Source: Nitrospira sp. (lineage in GTDB: Bacteria; Nitrospirota; Nitrospiria; Nitrospirales; Nitrospiraceae). From it: a DNA stretch of 64,000 nt. The position numbers and the translations under genes were made by a program. Under the pieces are notes generated by a model. The model saw only the letters and a program-made list of their open reading frames with translations, had not been told where the DNA came from and ran no database searches. This document shows, one piece after another, positions 56,523 through 64,000 of the stretch (positions are counted from its first letter, which is position 1; each line of letters opens with the position of its first letter). The stretch lies in NCBI GenBank assembly GCA_019636815.1, contig JAHBWT010000006.1, positions 1-64,000 on the forward strand, in the 5' to 3' direction.

Positions 56523-56616
56523 ACCTACGACAAGACCGACACAGCCTTTCTCATTGGATGTACAATGCGACCAACGATGCGGTATGCTGCCCACGCGATC
56601 TGATTGAGGTGTACCA

Positions 56617-56898
56617 ATGGCACATTCCGTTCCTCCTTCCGAACAATCCAGCATGCCGCCTTCCGGCAACAACGCCCACAATATGACTTGGGACGTGGAA
56701 CTACTCCGCGTGCTGGTCAGCCGGAAAGGAACGCAAGTCGAAGCGCAGTGGGCCATTCATCCCCAGCTGAAGCAGGACTTGATGCCCACTGAGTGGCAGG
56801 AAATCGCGGATCTCATGAACAAGGTCACCAACATCGTTGGCGAGCGATTTTCCAAAGCCTTGGCCGCGGTCGATCTGATGCCTCCGGGCAATGCCTGA
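56617..56898 (+). CDS. Hypothetical protein
   Basis: 93 residues. The first 25 residues are Ser/Pro rich and probably disordered; the rest, MTWDVELLRVLVSRKGTQVE and EWQEIADLMNKVTNIVGERF, is a predicted helical fold. No recognised family. Ends just before the promoter of the AhpD-like gene. Confidence 0.6.
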   Translation: MAHSVPPSEQSSMPPSGNNAHNMTWDVELLRVLVSRKGTQVEAQWAIHPQLKQDLMPTEWQEIADLMNKVTNIVGERFSKALAAVDLMPPGNA

Positions 56899-56928
56899 TT
56901 GCACCACTGTTCGTCCTTTTTCTATACA
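56899..56928 (+). promoter_or_regulatory. Sigma70-type promoter for the AhpD-like gene
   Basis: TTGCAC at 56899-56904, 18 bp spacer, TATACA at 56923-56928, 27 bp before the ATG, which has AAAGGAGG upstream. Confidence 0.5.
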
Positions 56929-56954
56929 TCACGAATAGACAAAGGAGGCTCCAA

Positions 56955-57287
56955 ATGGACTCGTATTATCACGCTCATGATTTAGACAAGTTTGCCGATA
57001 TGGGGAAAGGCAACAAAACCCTCTGGGAAAAGTTCAAAGACTACTACGATGCCGTATTTGCCGAAGGCGCGTTGACCGAACGTGAAAAGGCGCTCATTGC
57101 CCTCGCCGTCGCCCACACCGTTCAATGTCCCTACTGTATTGATGCCTATACGCAAGCGTCGCTGGAAAAAGGATCAAACGTTGAAGAAATGACAGAGGCC
57201 GTCCACGTCGCCTGCGCCATCCGCGGCGGTGCGTCGCTTGTTCACGGCGTTCAGATGAGAAATGTGGCGGAGAAGTTGTCGATGTAG
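56955..57287 (+). CDS. AhpD-like / carboxymuconolactone decarboxylase family protein
   Basis: 110 residues, KGNKTLWEKFKDYYDAVFAE then GALTEREKALIALAVAHTVQ and CPYCIDAYTQASLEKGSNVE. CPYC and the EAVHVACAIRGGASLVHGVQ helix match the AhpD-fold peroxidase-like proteins often found beside the arsenosugar radical SAM enzyme ArsS. No such gene is present here, so the arsenic link is only by similarity. Confidence 0.88.
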   Translation: MDSYYHAHDLDKFADMGKGNKTLWEKFKDYYDAVFAEGALTEREKALIALAVAHTVQCPYCIDAYTQASLEKGSNVEEMTEAVHVACAIRGGASLVHGVQMRNVAEKLSM

Positions 57288-57633
57288 GAGCACAAGAAGT
57301 GAGATGATAAGATTTTTTAGGTGACTCCGTTGTTCTCTTGAACCGCATTATAGCTCTTCAATCCAAGAAATCCGTTGGTGATATGGCATCGTCTCAAGTG
57401 TCTGATAAAACTTCAGTCACCAGCGCCGCTAAGCCTTCATACCGTCGACGAGGCGGCGCCTTCGGATTGCGGACGTCGTAGACGATCACATCGGTCGGGG
57501 CTTTCAGTAATATGGAAACGACCGTTTGCCACGCGTCGCACACACATTCGGAAACCGCCGAGAGGTCACGATTTTCCAAACCCACGATAGTTTTTCAACA
57601 ACTTACTGTTCATGACAGGGAAATGGGATCCAG
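57288..57633. other. Region without a clear gene
   Basis: 346 bp. A minus-strand frame (57394-57585, with VSILLKAPTDVIVYDVRNPK and PPRRRYEGLAALVTEVLSDT) has a natural-looking composition but no known family; it could be a remnant. Confidence 0.35.
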
Positions 57634-57984
57634 CTAACCTGTGGTAGCTCGGAACGGTTCGAATTCCCGATCGGCTTTGGCCGCCAAATAGAAGTCGCTC
57701 TCCGTCAGGCCGTTGATCTTGTGCGTCCAGATTTCGACTTTGCACTTTCCCCAGGCGAGGTAGAGATCAGGGTGATGCCCCTCAACCTCGGCAACCGCAC
57801 CGACTTTGTTCACAAAGGACAGCGCTTCAGCAAAATCTTTGAAGGTGTACAAACGTTCAAGATGTCCTAGACCGTTGAGCGACCACCCTCGGCCGAGTTC
57901 TTTCAGCAATGCCTGAGCCCGATCACCGGGCAACGGTGGCACACCGCCGCGACAAGGGACGCATGTATTGTCGGCAAGACCCAT
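57634..57984 (-). CDS. 4a-hydroxytetrahydrobiopterin dehydratase
   Basis: Pterin carbinolamine dehydratase of 116 residues. EGHHPDLYLAWGKCKVEIWT is the conserved HHPxL...VxxxxxTH core and the fold is FKDFAEALSFVNKVGAVAEV. Regenerates the pterin cofactor of aromatic amino acid hydroxylases, or acts as a dimerisation cofactor. N-terminal CVPC is a small addition. No hydroxylase is encoded here. Confidence 0.93.
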   Translation of the reverse strand: MGLADNTCVPCRGGVPPLPGDRAQALLKELGRGWSLNGLGHLERLYTFKDFAEALSFVNKVGAVAEVEGHHPDLYLAWGKCKVEIWTHKINGLTESDFYLAAKADREFEPFRATTG

Positions 57985-58071
57985 TCGAGCCTCCTTTCAA
58001 TCGTTAGAAATTAAGTGACGTATTGTATAGAGATGCTCGGTAAAGAAACAAGAAACGGAGTACAAAGTAGG

Positions 58072-59070
58072 CTATTCGGAGTCGTCGGCAACTCCACTGG
58101 ATTTGGCCAGATCATCCATCTTGATCTTGTCTGGATTGAACTTCTGCGCGGCCTGCATCATCCGATCGAGCGCGTCATCGAACGACAAAGCAGGGGCCTC
58201 TTTCGCACGGAACCGAATCGGATTCACACGGGCTACGACGAAGCTTTTGAGATAGGGACTGGTCAGCCCCTTGGCTTTAAGCGCTTCAACTTGTTTGACA
58301 ATAAGATCATCCAACGCGAGGACGGTCTTGGCCCTCTGCTGACGGATGTCCAGAGTGGCATGGAGCGGTTTCTGCAGAAATTCGTCCACTCGCTTCAGCA
58401 CCGGATGGTACGCCCCACCGCTGAACCGAGGCCGTTCGTCATAGCACAGACCCAGTGTGATCAACGAGGGCTCCTCAAACTCCAGCGCGTACATATCCTC
58501 GGTTGCGCCATTGAGTTGCACCAGTTCCCGGTACATGCGGATGACTTCCAACGCCTTCTCGCGGAGATTATGGGCCTTTTCCGTATTCAGCGCGAGAATC
58601 TGATAGGCGGCAGCCACCTCTGGGACCACGATTGCGATGATGCTCTTCGCCCCCAGAGTCCGCATGGCTGACAGGCGATGGTTGCCGTTCGGAGTCCAAT
58701 ACTTTGCCGCATGGTCGGGCTTCGCGATCCGCACGGCAATGATAGGATCGAGAAAACGACCGATTTTTCCGATGACCCCTTCCAACTTTCGGACATGCGT
58801 GTCTGAAATATTTCGCTGATAGGGTGTCGGCTCGACCAGCTCGATCGGTAAGGCGGCTAGCGCGACCCAGTGGCCACCGTAGGGTTCACGATAGATCGAG
58901 AGGACTTTCCCTCCGTCCTCTTCAATTTCCTGATGCAGTTGAGCCACGACCCCAGGCGGCGCAGCGGCTTGTAGCTCAACCGGGGCCAAGCCGGTGGAAG
59001 CTCCGACCGGTTTCCGGCGCCGTCGGGCCTTCTTGGGTAATGGCGGTTTTTTAGATTTTTTTTCAGCCAT
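58072..59070 (-). CDS. ParB N-terminal domain-like protein
   Basis: 332 residues from MAEKKSKKPPLPKKARRRRK, a basic tail rich in Lys and Arg that may bind nucleic acid. The ParB-like domain is VEPTPYQRNISDTHVRKLEG, PIIAVRIAKPD and YWTPNGNHRLSAMRTLG (GNHR is the CTPase/NTP-binding motif of ParB folds). There is no partner parA and no HTH, so chromosome segregation is unlikely; may be a nuclease-like or regulatory protein. Divergent from GDPD with 22 bp between starts. Confidence 0.8.
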   Translation of the reverse strand: MAEKKSKKPPLPKKARRRRKPVGASTGLAPVELQAAAPPGVVAQLHQEIEEDGGKVLSIYREPYGGHWVALAALPIELVEPTPYQRNISDTHVRKLEGVIGKIGRFLDPIIAVRIAKPDHAAKYWTPNGNHRLSAMRTLGAKSIIAIVVPEVAAAYQILALNTEKAHNLREKALEVIRMYRELVQLNGATEDMYALEFEEPSLITLGLCYDERPRFSGGAYHPVLKRVDEFLQKPLHATLDIRQQRAKTVLALDDLIVKQVEALKAKGLTSPYLKSFVVARVNPIRFRAKEAPALSFDDALDRMMQAAQKFNPDKIKMDDLAKSSGVADDSE

Positions 59071-59092
59071 TGCGATATGGTAGGACAGCACC

Positions 59093-59782
59093 ATGGCAAA
59101 AGAAAACCCCCACCGTGAAGTCCTTCGCATCGGGCATCGTGGAGCCGGCGGCTACCGGCCAGAAAACACGCTCGCATCCATCGAACACGCGATCACACTT
59201 GGCTGCCACTTCACAGAAGTCGACGTCCGACGAACTGCAGACGGAATGCTCGTGCTCCTGCACGATGAACGGGTCAACCGCACAACGAATGGCATGGGAT
59301 TCATCGCCGACCTCACGCTGGAAGACACCCAAAAGTTGGATGCTGGAAGCGATCAGAAGGTCCCCACGCTCGAGGAGACGCTCGCCATAGCCAGTGGTCG
59401 GATCGGGTTGATCCTGGAATTCAAAGTGCCAGGCCTGGCTTATGATGCCTGCGCAACGGTCCGTGGCAGCGGCTTCATCGGACCTGCGATCTACGCATCT
59501 TTTCTACACGAAGAGCTCCAACACGTGCGAAGGATCGATCCCCAGGCTCTGACATTGGCGTTGTTCAAACGGCTCCCTGAGGACCCCAGTGCCACAGCCC
59601 TCAACCTCCAGGCGACTCATGTCGGTGTTCGCATCGATGCGGTCACGAGACCCCTCGTGCAGAGCCTCCACGATTCAGGCATGATGGTGTTCGTCTATAC
59701 TGTAGACAAACCGGCTGCGATCAAAAGAACAAAATTGCTCGGTGTGGACGGTATCATTTCCGACTTTCCAGACCGTGTGTGA
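59093..59782 (+). CDS. Glycerophosphodiester phosphodiesterase
   Basis: 229 residues. Catalytic motifs IGHRGAGGYRPENTLASIEH and CHFTEVDVRRTADGMLVLLH with the HD-type metal pair, and LILEFKVPG. TIM-barrel enzyme releasing glycerol-3-phosphate from lipid head groups. Cytosolic form without signal peptide. Confidence 0.93.
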   Translation: MAKENPHREVLRIGHRGAGGYRPENTLASIEHAITLGCHFTEVDVRRTADGMLVLLHDERVNRTTNGMGFIADLTLEDTQKLDAGSDQKVPTLEETLAIASGRIGLILEFKVPGLAYDACATVRGSGFIGPAIYASFLHEELQHVRRIDPQALTLALFKRLPEDPSATALNLQATHVGVRIDAVTRPLVQSLHDSGMMVFVYTVDKPAAIKRTKLLGVDGIISDFPDRV

Positions 59783-59847
59783 GAGCCCACACAAATGGAA
59801 TCTGCTGGCAGCCACTTAGCCGGTTAGGAACCTGCATAAAAAGAGCG

Positions 59848-59881
59848 CGGGCGACCTTGCACTCTGGTGGGAGGTCGCCCG
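59848..59881 (-). terminator. Hairpin with T-tract on the minus strand
   Basis: Ten-base arms CGGGCGACCT / AGGTCGCCCG; read on the minus strand it is followed by CGCTCTTTTTATG. It would stop transcripts from the ppk2 pseudogene side before they reach the GDPD gene. The rest of 59882-60195 has no gene. Confidence 0.55.
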
Positions 59882-60195
59882 TCTCCGGCGCTTGAGACGC
59901 CAAATGATGATTTTGGTTGTCGCGGCCCAGAAGACCCACGCGATACTGATGATGTACAGTTTCCAGCCGGGGGAGACCTCGTCAATCCCAGGTACCTAAG
60001 TTCCTCACGCTCCCGTAGCTCTCTCCGCTTCAACGGCTTCCGCCCTTCCTCTTGAGAAGGACTCTCCGTGCCAACGTGGCACAGCCAGCGAAGAACCGGC
60101 CAGCGTAACCGACGAAAAACCTACCCTCATATCGGTGGGCCTGATGGGCCAGGTGGCGTCGAGTCGTCCATATCCACCCTCCTCTCACTCTGAAG

Positions 60196-60872
60196 TCACA
60201 GAGAGACCTGGATGGCAGCCGCACGGTCTACCCGATCTCTCGCACTTCGATTGATAGAATGGGCCGCAGTTTCTTCCCTACGCTCATTCCAGAATCTTGT
60301 CAAGAGGTCGGTCGGATCTTTTCGCTCCGACTCGTAACACTTGGCAGATGCCGATTCCTTAATTTGATGGAAGCGGCGCTTGGCCGTCTTATTCGACACC
60401 GACCCATGGACGCGAGTAATGAGCACGTCCTCATAGTGCGACCGGTTGAAGAGGCCGATCTGTCCCTTGCGCGGAACTTGCACGATGCACTCGCCACAGA
60501 AAGTCGTGAGCCAGTTCATGGTAGGACGGTGCCTTAAAGGCCACACCTTTGCGCTTCTGTAGGTTCACTCCTGACATGACGCCCTGATCGTCCCATCTTT
60601 TCCGCTGGTATCCATTCCCTGCAGCACAATGAGTAGTGATCGTGTCCCATTGACAACAGCCGTTCTTGAAGTCCATCGAGCTTTGCGATAGGCTTAGCCG
60701 CTTCCGCCTTGGCACGGCCCTTCCCCTGCGCGTTCTTCTTGTACTCACCGGTATTGTCTGAATCGCACTGTGTCAGAGATAGTTTCATACCTGGCTTCAC
60801 ACAATAGTGTTTCACTGAGCGCCTCTCGGTCAGCGTGAGCACTACCGTCTCCTGACGGCTTACAGCCCTCAT
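60196..60872 (-). pseudogene. ppk2: Polyphosphate kinase 2 family pseudogene
   Basis: Three frames carry successive parts of PPK2. First: VKPGMKLSLTQCDSDNTGEY, AEAAKPIAKLDGLQERLLS (N-terminal PPK2 helix). Then in another frame VMSGVNLQKRKGVAFKAPSY and HELAHDFLWRVH, matching the VMSGVNPQGxxVxSFKAPSxxEL region. Then GQIGLFNRSHYEDVLITRVH (the invariant IGIFNRSHYEDVL) to the end. The Walker A segment is lost between frames. At least two frameshifts, so it is inactive. PPK2 uses polyphosphate to phosphorylate nucleotides. Confidence 0.8.
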
Positions 60873-60912
60873 AACGGAACTCGAACGATGAGAAGGTGCA
60901 CACGCCGTGTCG

Positions 60913-61887
60913 CTACGGCTGTTTCAGCACCTCTTGCGCACACCGGAAACCGACGTTGTGGTCCTGCTCGGTCGGATCGGCTTTTGTGCGAAACGAAGAC
61001 CGCAGCCGATACGGTGTGTTGATATATGACCCTCCGCGCTGAACCTTCGCCGTCCCTTCGCTCGGTCCACGTGGATTAACCGCAGGATTATTGATAAAAC
61101 TTGAATAAAAGTCTTCGTCGTACCAGTCCATCACCCATTCATACAGATTACCGGCCAGATCCTGTGCGCCGTAAGGGCTCTGCCCCATATGGTGATTCCC
61201 GATGACCGACACCGTCTCCGCGCCACCTTCCTTCAACCCATAGACGGCATGGACCGGCGTCGGTGGATCATTGCCCCACGGATACACCCGCTCGTCGGTT
61301 CCACGCGCGGCCTTTTCCCATTCCGCCTCGGTGGGAAGTCGCTTGCCGACCCAAAGACAGTACCCCATCGCATCCATCCAATTCACCCATCGCACCGGGC
61401 GATCAGCATGGATCACCGGCGTTTCCTTATCCGAAAATCCCCAGGGAGGCTCACTCTGAATGGTATCGACATACTTGGCAAATCGCCCGTTCGTCACTTC
61501 GAACTTATCGATGTAGAATGCGTTGACATGAACGCGATGCACAGGCGCTTCGTCCTCGTCGCCCTTGTCGCTACCCATGATGAAATCACCCGACGGCACC
61601 AACACCATCGGCACGCCATCTTTTCCGACATAGTCACGGCCGTTCGACTCGGCATGCACTGTCTGAGCAGTCGCACTTGTCACCGGTTTCATCTTATCGT
61701 TCGCCTTGTGATCACCATAGGGACCGTGAGGTTTCGCTGGGATGGAGGACATCCCAGGCTTCAGCGAAGTCGTTGGAAGCGATTCAGGTTTCGCCATTCG
61801 GCTTTCAGTCGCCGACGTGGCCCCATCCGTAGGAGACAGGGCACAAAAACCTGCCAGCAATACACCGAGAATTCGTCGAACAACCAT
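60913..61887 (-). CDS. Exported SUMF1/formylglycine-generating-enzyme-like protein
   Basis: About 324 residues; signal peptide VVRRILGVLLAGFCALSPTD, then a Lys/Pro linker and the FGE-sulfatase domain: GDFIMGSDKGDEDEAPVHRV, YIDKFEVTNGRFAKYV, GKRLPTEAEWEKAARGTDER and VGFRCAQ. The two active-site cysteines of true FGE are not clear, so it is likely a structural or ligand-binding member of the FGE/EgtB fold, acting in the periplasm. Confidence 0.85.
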   Translation of the reverse strand: MVVRRILGVLLAGFCALSPTDGATSATESRMAKPESLPTTSLKPGMSSIPAKPHGPYGDHKANDKMKPVTSATAQTVHAESNGRDYVGKDGVPMVLVPSGDFIMGSDKGDEDEAPVHRVHVNAFYIDKFEVTNGRFAKYVDTIQSEPPWGFSDKETPVIHADRPVRWVNWMDAMGYCLWVGKRLPTEAEWEKAARGTDERVYPWGNDPPTPVHAVYGLKEGGAETVSVIGNHHMGQSPYGAQDLAGNLYEWVMDWYDEDFYSSFINNPAVNPRGPSEGTAKVQRGGSYINTPYRLRSSFRTKADPTEQDHNVGFRCAQEVLKQP

Positions 61888-62054
61888 ATCTTTACCCCAT
61901 GAAGTACGGTACCGAAAACGCCTGGCTAAATCCAGCCCGCCTCCGATGCCGTTCCCAACTCTCAGCGCCGGCGTGTCGCGCAAGGGCGGGATGGCTCTCG
62001 GAAGGGCTCGTAGAGTTGCACTTACCGGTCGTCCGGTGTAGCGTATGCCTCAGC

Positions 62055-62504
62055 ATGCCGATCATGATCTCGTCCTCTATCAACCAATCGCTTTCCATTA
62101 TAGTGGGTGTCCTGCTCATCGCCCTGACGATTGGTGTCGGCGGCTGCGGAGGCCCCTGGCAAGACACCTATCTCAAGAAAGGGGTCGGTCGACTGATGCA
62201 CGAGGACGTTCGTGACCGATTAGGTCCGCCACATACTGCCAAGACCCCGGCCCTCGGCGGAGACAGTCTCTGGACCTATCGGTTTGCGCTCAGCGAACAG
62301 GAACTCACACCTTGGAATTCCAGCTTCGTCGCGGATGCCTCTAATTCAGTCTCCAGCTTGATGGGCAGGGGAGCAGAGATGGGGGCCAAACCGACCTTGT
62401 ACTGCTATCGGTATCTGTTGACGTTCTCCGAAGAGAAGGTCCTCAAGCAATGGGAGCGAGAGGAATGCGTTCCGGGTACCCGAGAGACGCTGACATCGAA
62501 ATAA
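62055..62504 (+). CDS. Lipoprotein, SmpA/BamE-like start
   Basis: 149 residues; ATG at 62055 or 62064. Lipobox LTIGVGGC with acylatable Cys. The mature part reads DTYLKKGVGRLMHEDVRDRL then GPPHTAKTPALGGDSLWTYR, a pattern (GxxxxDVxxxLGxP ... WxY) seen in BamE/SmpA-like outer-membrane lipoproteins. Ten bases before mscS. Confidence 0.7.
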   Translation: MPIMISSSINQSLSIIVGVLLIALTIGVGGCGGPWQDTYLKKGVGRLMHEDVRDRLGPPHTAKTPALGGDSLWTYRFALSEQELTPWNSSFVADASNSVSSLMGRGAEMGAKPTLYCYRYLLTFSEEKVLKQWEREECVPGTRETLTSK

Positions 62505-62513
62505 GGGAAGGCC

Positions 62514-63362
62514 GTGACGTCAGGAGAATGGTTCTCAATCGACAGCGCGGTGGCCTTCGACGGCGTGAAGTCTCTCATCCTATTGCTGGTTTTACTCATC
62601 ACCAGAACACTCATCGTACGCTGGCTGGCCAACAATCCGGCGCTCTCGATGGAGTCGAAACGCCGATGGGTGGTCACGACCAGAAATTCGGTCGTCTTGG
62701 CGTTTCTCATCGGTCTGGTGATCATCTGGGCACACGAACTGCAAGCCTTTGCGGTCTCGATGGTCGCATTGGCGGTAGCGTTAGTCTTGGCGACGAAAGA
62801 GCTGATCCTCTGTTGGAGCGGGGCGGCACTTCGAGTCGGCGGCAAGGTCTACACCGTCGGTGATCGGATTCAAATCGCCGGCTACCGCGGAGTAGTGTTA
62901 GACTACGATGTCTTCGCAACCAAGTTATTGGAGATCGGCCCCGGGCAATCCGCTCACCTGTACACGGGGCGCGTGACCGTTTTCCCCAACAGTTTGCTGT
63001 TCACCAACCCACTGGTCAAAGAGAATCCTCAGCAGGAATATGGGCTCTACACGTTGACCATTCCGATCAAGAGCGAGGAAGATTGGCAACGAGCGGAACG
63101 GGCTCTTCTGGAAGCAGCCAAGCACGAATGCGCCCCCTTCATGGACGAAGCGGTTCGGCAGATGAAGCTCCTCGAGCGAGCCAATCTGCTGGAGGCCCCT
63201 TCGCCTGAACCACGCATCACGATTCAATTACCGGAATCCGGCAAGATGCATCTCGTGCTTCGATTCCCGGCTCCCGACCGTGGGCGCTCACGCATCGAGC
63301 AAGCTATTCTGCGCCGCTACCTTGTGCAATCCACACCCCCTCTTTACAGAGCTGAGCAATGA
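62514..63362 (+). CDS. MscS-family mechanosensitive channel
   Basis: 282 residues from the GTG at 62514 behind AGGGAAGGCC. Three N-terminal membrane helices (LILLLVLLITRTLIVRWLAN, NSVVLAFLIGLVIIWAHELQ, ALAVALVLATKELILCWSGA), the last being the pore helix, then VGGKVYTVGDRIQIAGYRGV, the beta domain of MscS. The C-terminus is short and variable. Releases solutes on hypo-osmotic shock. Confidence 0.85.
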   Translation: MTSGEWFSIDSAVAFDGVKSLILLLVLLITRTLIVRWLANNPALSMESKRRWVVTTRNSVVLAFLIGLVIIWAHELQAFAVSMVALAVALVLATKELILCWSGAALRVGGKVYTVGDRIQIAGYRGVVLDYDVFATKLLEIGPGQSAHLYTGRVTVFPNSLLFTNPLVKENPQQEYGLYTLTIPIKSEEDWQRAERALLEAAKHECAPFMDEAVRQMKLLERANLLEAPSPEPRITIQLPESGKMHLVLRFPAPDRGRSRIEQAILRRYLVQSTPPLYRAEQ

Positions 63363-63403
63363 GAGAGGGCCTTCCTCGACCATCGGTTGAGGAAGGCCCT
63401 CTC
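63363..63403. terminator. Bidirectional 15-bp hairpin terminator
   Basis: Perfect arms GAGAGGGCCTTCCTC / GAGGAAGGCCCTCTC with loop GACCATCGGTT, right after the mscS stop and 27 bp before the end of the convergent peroxidase gene. Confidence 0.85.
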
Positions 63404-63429
63404 TTAGACTCGCCCTCTACGAGGTTGCG

Positions 63430-64000
63430 TTACTTTGGAAACGACTTTGGCGCCGAGGCGTGTTGCCAGCCTTCGCCGTTGAGCGACTTGAGCATGGCCA
63501 CGAGATCTTGCTTCTCTTGTTCGGTCAGCTCCAGTGGGATGACGGTATTGTCCAAATGTGGATTCTTGACCCCGCCCTGGTTGTAGAAATCCACCACCTC
63601 TTCCAAGGTCTTGAATCGACCATCGTGCATATACGGCGCGGTGCGGGCGATTTCCCGCAATGTCGGGGTCTTGAAGGCGCCGATATCCTCCGCATTGTTT
63701 GTTTCCATGTATCGGCCAAGATCCACCGTATTGGTATCCCACCCGATCCCCAGGTTGTGGAACTTCTCGTCGGTGAAGTTGAACCCTGAGTGGCAGCGGG
63801 TACAACGAGCTTTTCCACGAAACAGCTCCAGGCCGCGTTTCGCAGAATCGCCCAGTGCATTTTCATCTCCCCCGATATCGAACTTATCCACGGCACTGTT
63901 CCCGGACAGCACGGTCCGTTGGAAACTGGCGATCGCGCGACCGACATCCTCAATCATAATTTCACGGCCGAAGACCTCCTGAAAGAGCTTGCGATAGCCG
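63430..64000 (-). CDS. Di-haem cytochrome c peroxidase (partial, cut by window end)
   Basis: The C-terminal 190 residues of a CcpA/MauG-family di-haem protein: FRGKARCTRCHSGFNFTDEK carries the second haem CxxCH, and FHNLGIGWDTN, then TAPYMHDGRFKTLEEVVDFY with the axial Met and PLELTEQEKQDLVAMLKSLN are family-typical. It continues beyond 64000 (upstream codons read GYRKLFQEVFGREI). Reduces hydrogen peroxide in the periplasm or oxidises other substrates. Confidence 0.92.
   Translation of the reverse strand, partial: GYRKLFQEVFGREIMIEDVGRAIASFQRTVLSGNSAVDKFDIGGDENALGDSAKRGLELFRGKARCTRCHSGFNFTDEKFHNLGIGWDTNTVDLGRYMETNNAEDIGAFKTPTLREIARTAPYMHDGRFKTLEEVVDFYNQGGVKNPHLDNTVIPLELTEQEKQDLVAMLKSLNGEGWQHASAPKSFPK

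Overview
The window reads as chromosome of a Gram-negative autotroph-like bacterium, most likely a Nitrospira-type member of Nitrospirota. This placement is inferred from the mix of genes (lpxC, BamA-type outer-membrane protein, SdhC-SdhA-SdhB complex, DUF3365 haem protein, di-haem peroxidase, DsrE/TusA sulfur carriers, many small TonB/lipoprotein/outer-membrane genes) and an evenly moderate-high GC content; no rRNA or other decisive marker is present. Gene density is high and most genes are housekeeping.

Layout. 1-5.1 kb (minus): nrdR (cut by the window edge), glyA, rplI, then kbl and tdh, with a decayed hicBA toxin-antitoxin pair between rplI and kbl. 5.2-9.4 kb (plus): TonB-like protein, YceI, an alcohol dehydrogenase, a BrnT/CopG-like toxin-antitoxin pair, a second copy of the 3' end of the dehydrogenase gene, an orphan HicB and an IS3 remnant. 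9.6-18.6 kb: 2OG-Fe(II) oxygenase, hemD, a VOC/metallo-beta-lactamase/sugar-epimerase run, a Rieske protein and a BamA-like barrel. 18.7-26.5 kb: DsrE2-TusA, ftcD, rpsU, nth, a second DsrE protein preceded by an amber-interrupted exported protein gene, and polA.

26.5-34.5 kb is a decay zone: two IS3-family remnants, an unrecognised two-gene membrane module, a frameshifted phytase-like esterase gene, a HTH antitoxin, an antitoxin with a truncated ParE toxin, and several damaged small genes. It ends at a tRNA-Leu(UAA). 35-39 kb (plus): small outer-membrane protein, periplasmic binding lipoprotein, haem protein, lgt. 39.2-46.5 kb (minus): a tight operon of thioredoxin-like protein, 51-residue zinc ribbon, AddB, AddA and a zincin metallopeptidase. 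47-52.7 kb: exported small proteins, an EEP phosphatase gene with an internal stop, PilZ protein and sdhC-sdhA-sdhB. 53.8-64 kb: lpxC, a coiled-coil/HARE-HTH protein, suhB, AhpD-like protein, pterin dehydratase, ParB-like protein, GDPD, a ppk2 pseudogene, SUMF1-type protein, lipoprotein, MscS channel and a partial di-haem cytochrome c peroxidase.

The main biological themes are respiration (Sdh, haem proteins), DNA repair (polA, nth, addAB), one-carbon and amino-acid metabolism (glyA, kbl/tdh, ftcD), cell envelope assembly (lpxC, lgt, BamA-like) and sulfur trafficking (DsrE/TusA). The most noticeable unusual signal is the number of genes carrying one isolated lesion (in-frame TAG or TAA, single-base frameshifts) together with toxin-antitoxin and IS debris. 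No CRISPR array, prophage or complete insertion sequence was seen.
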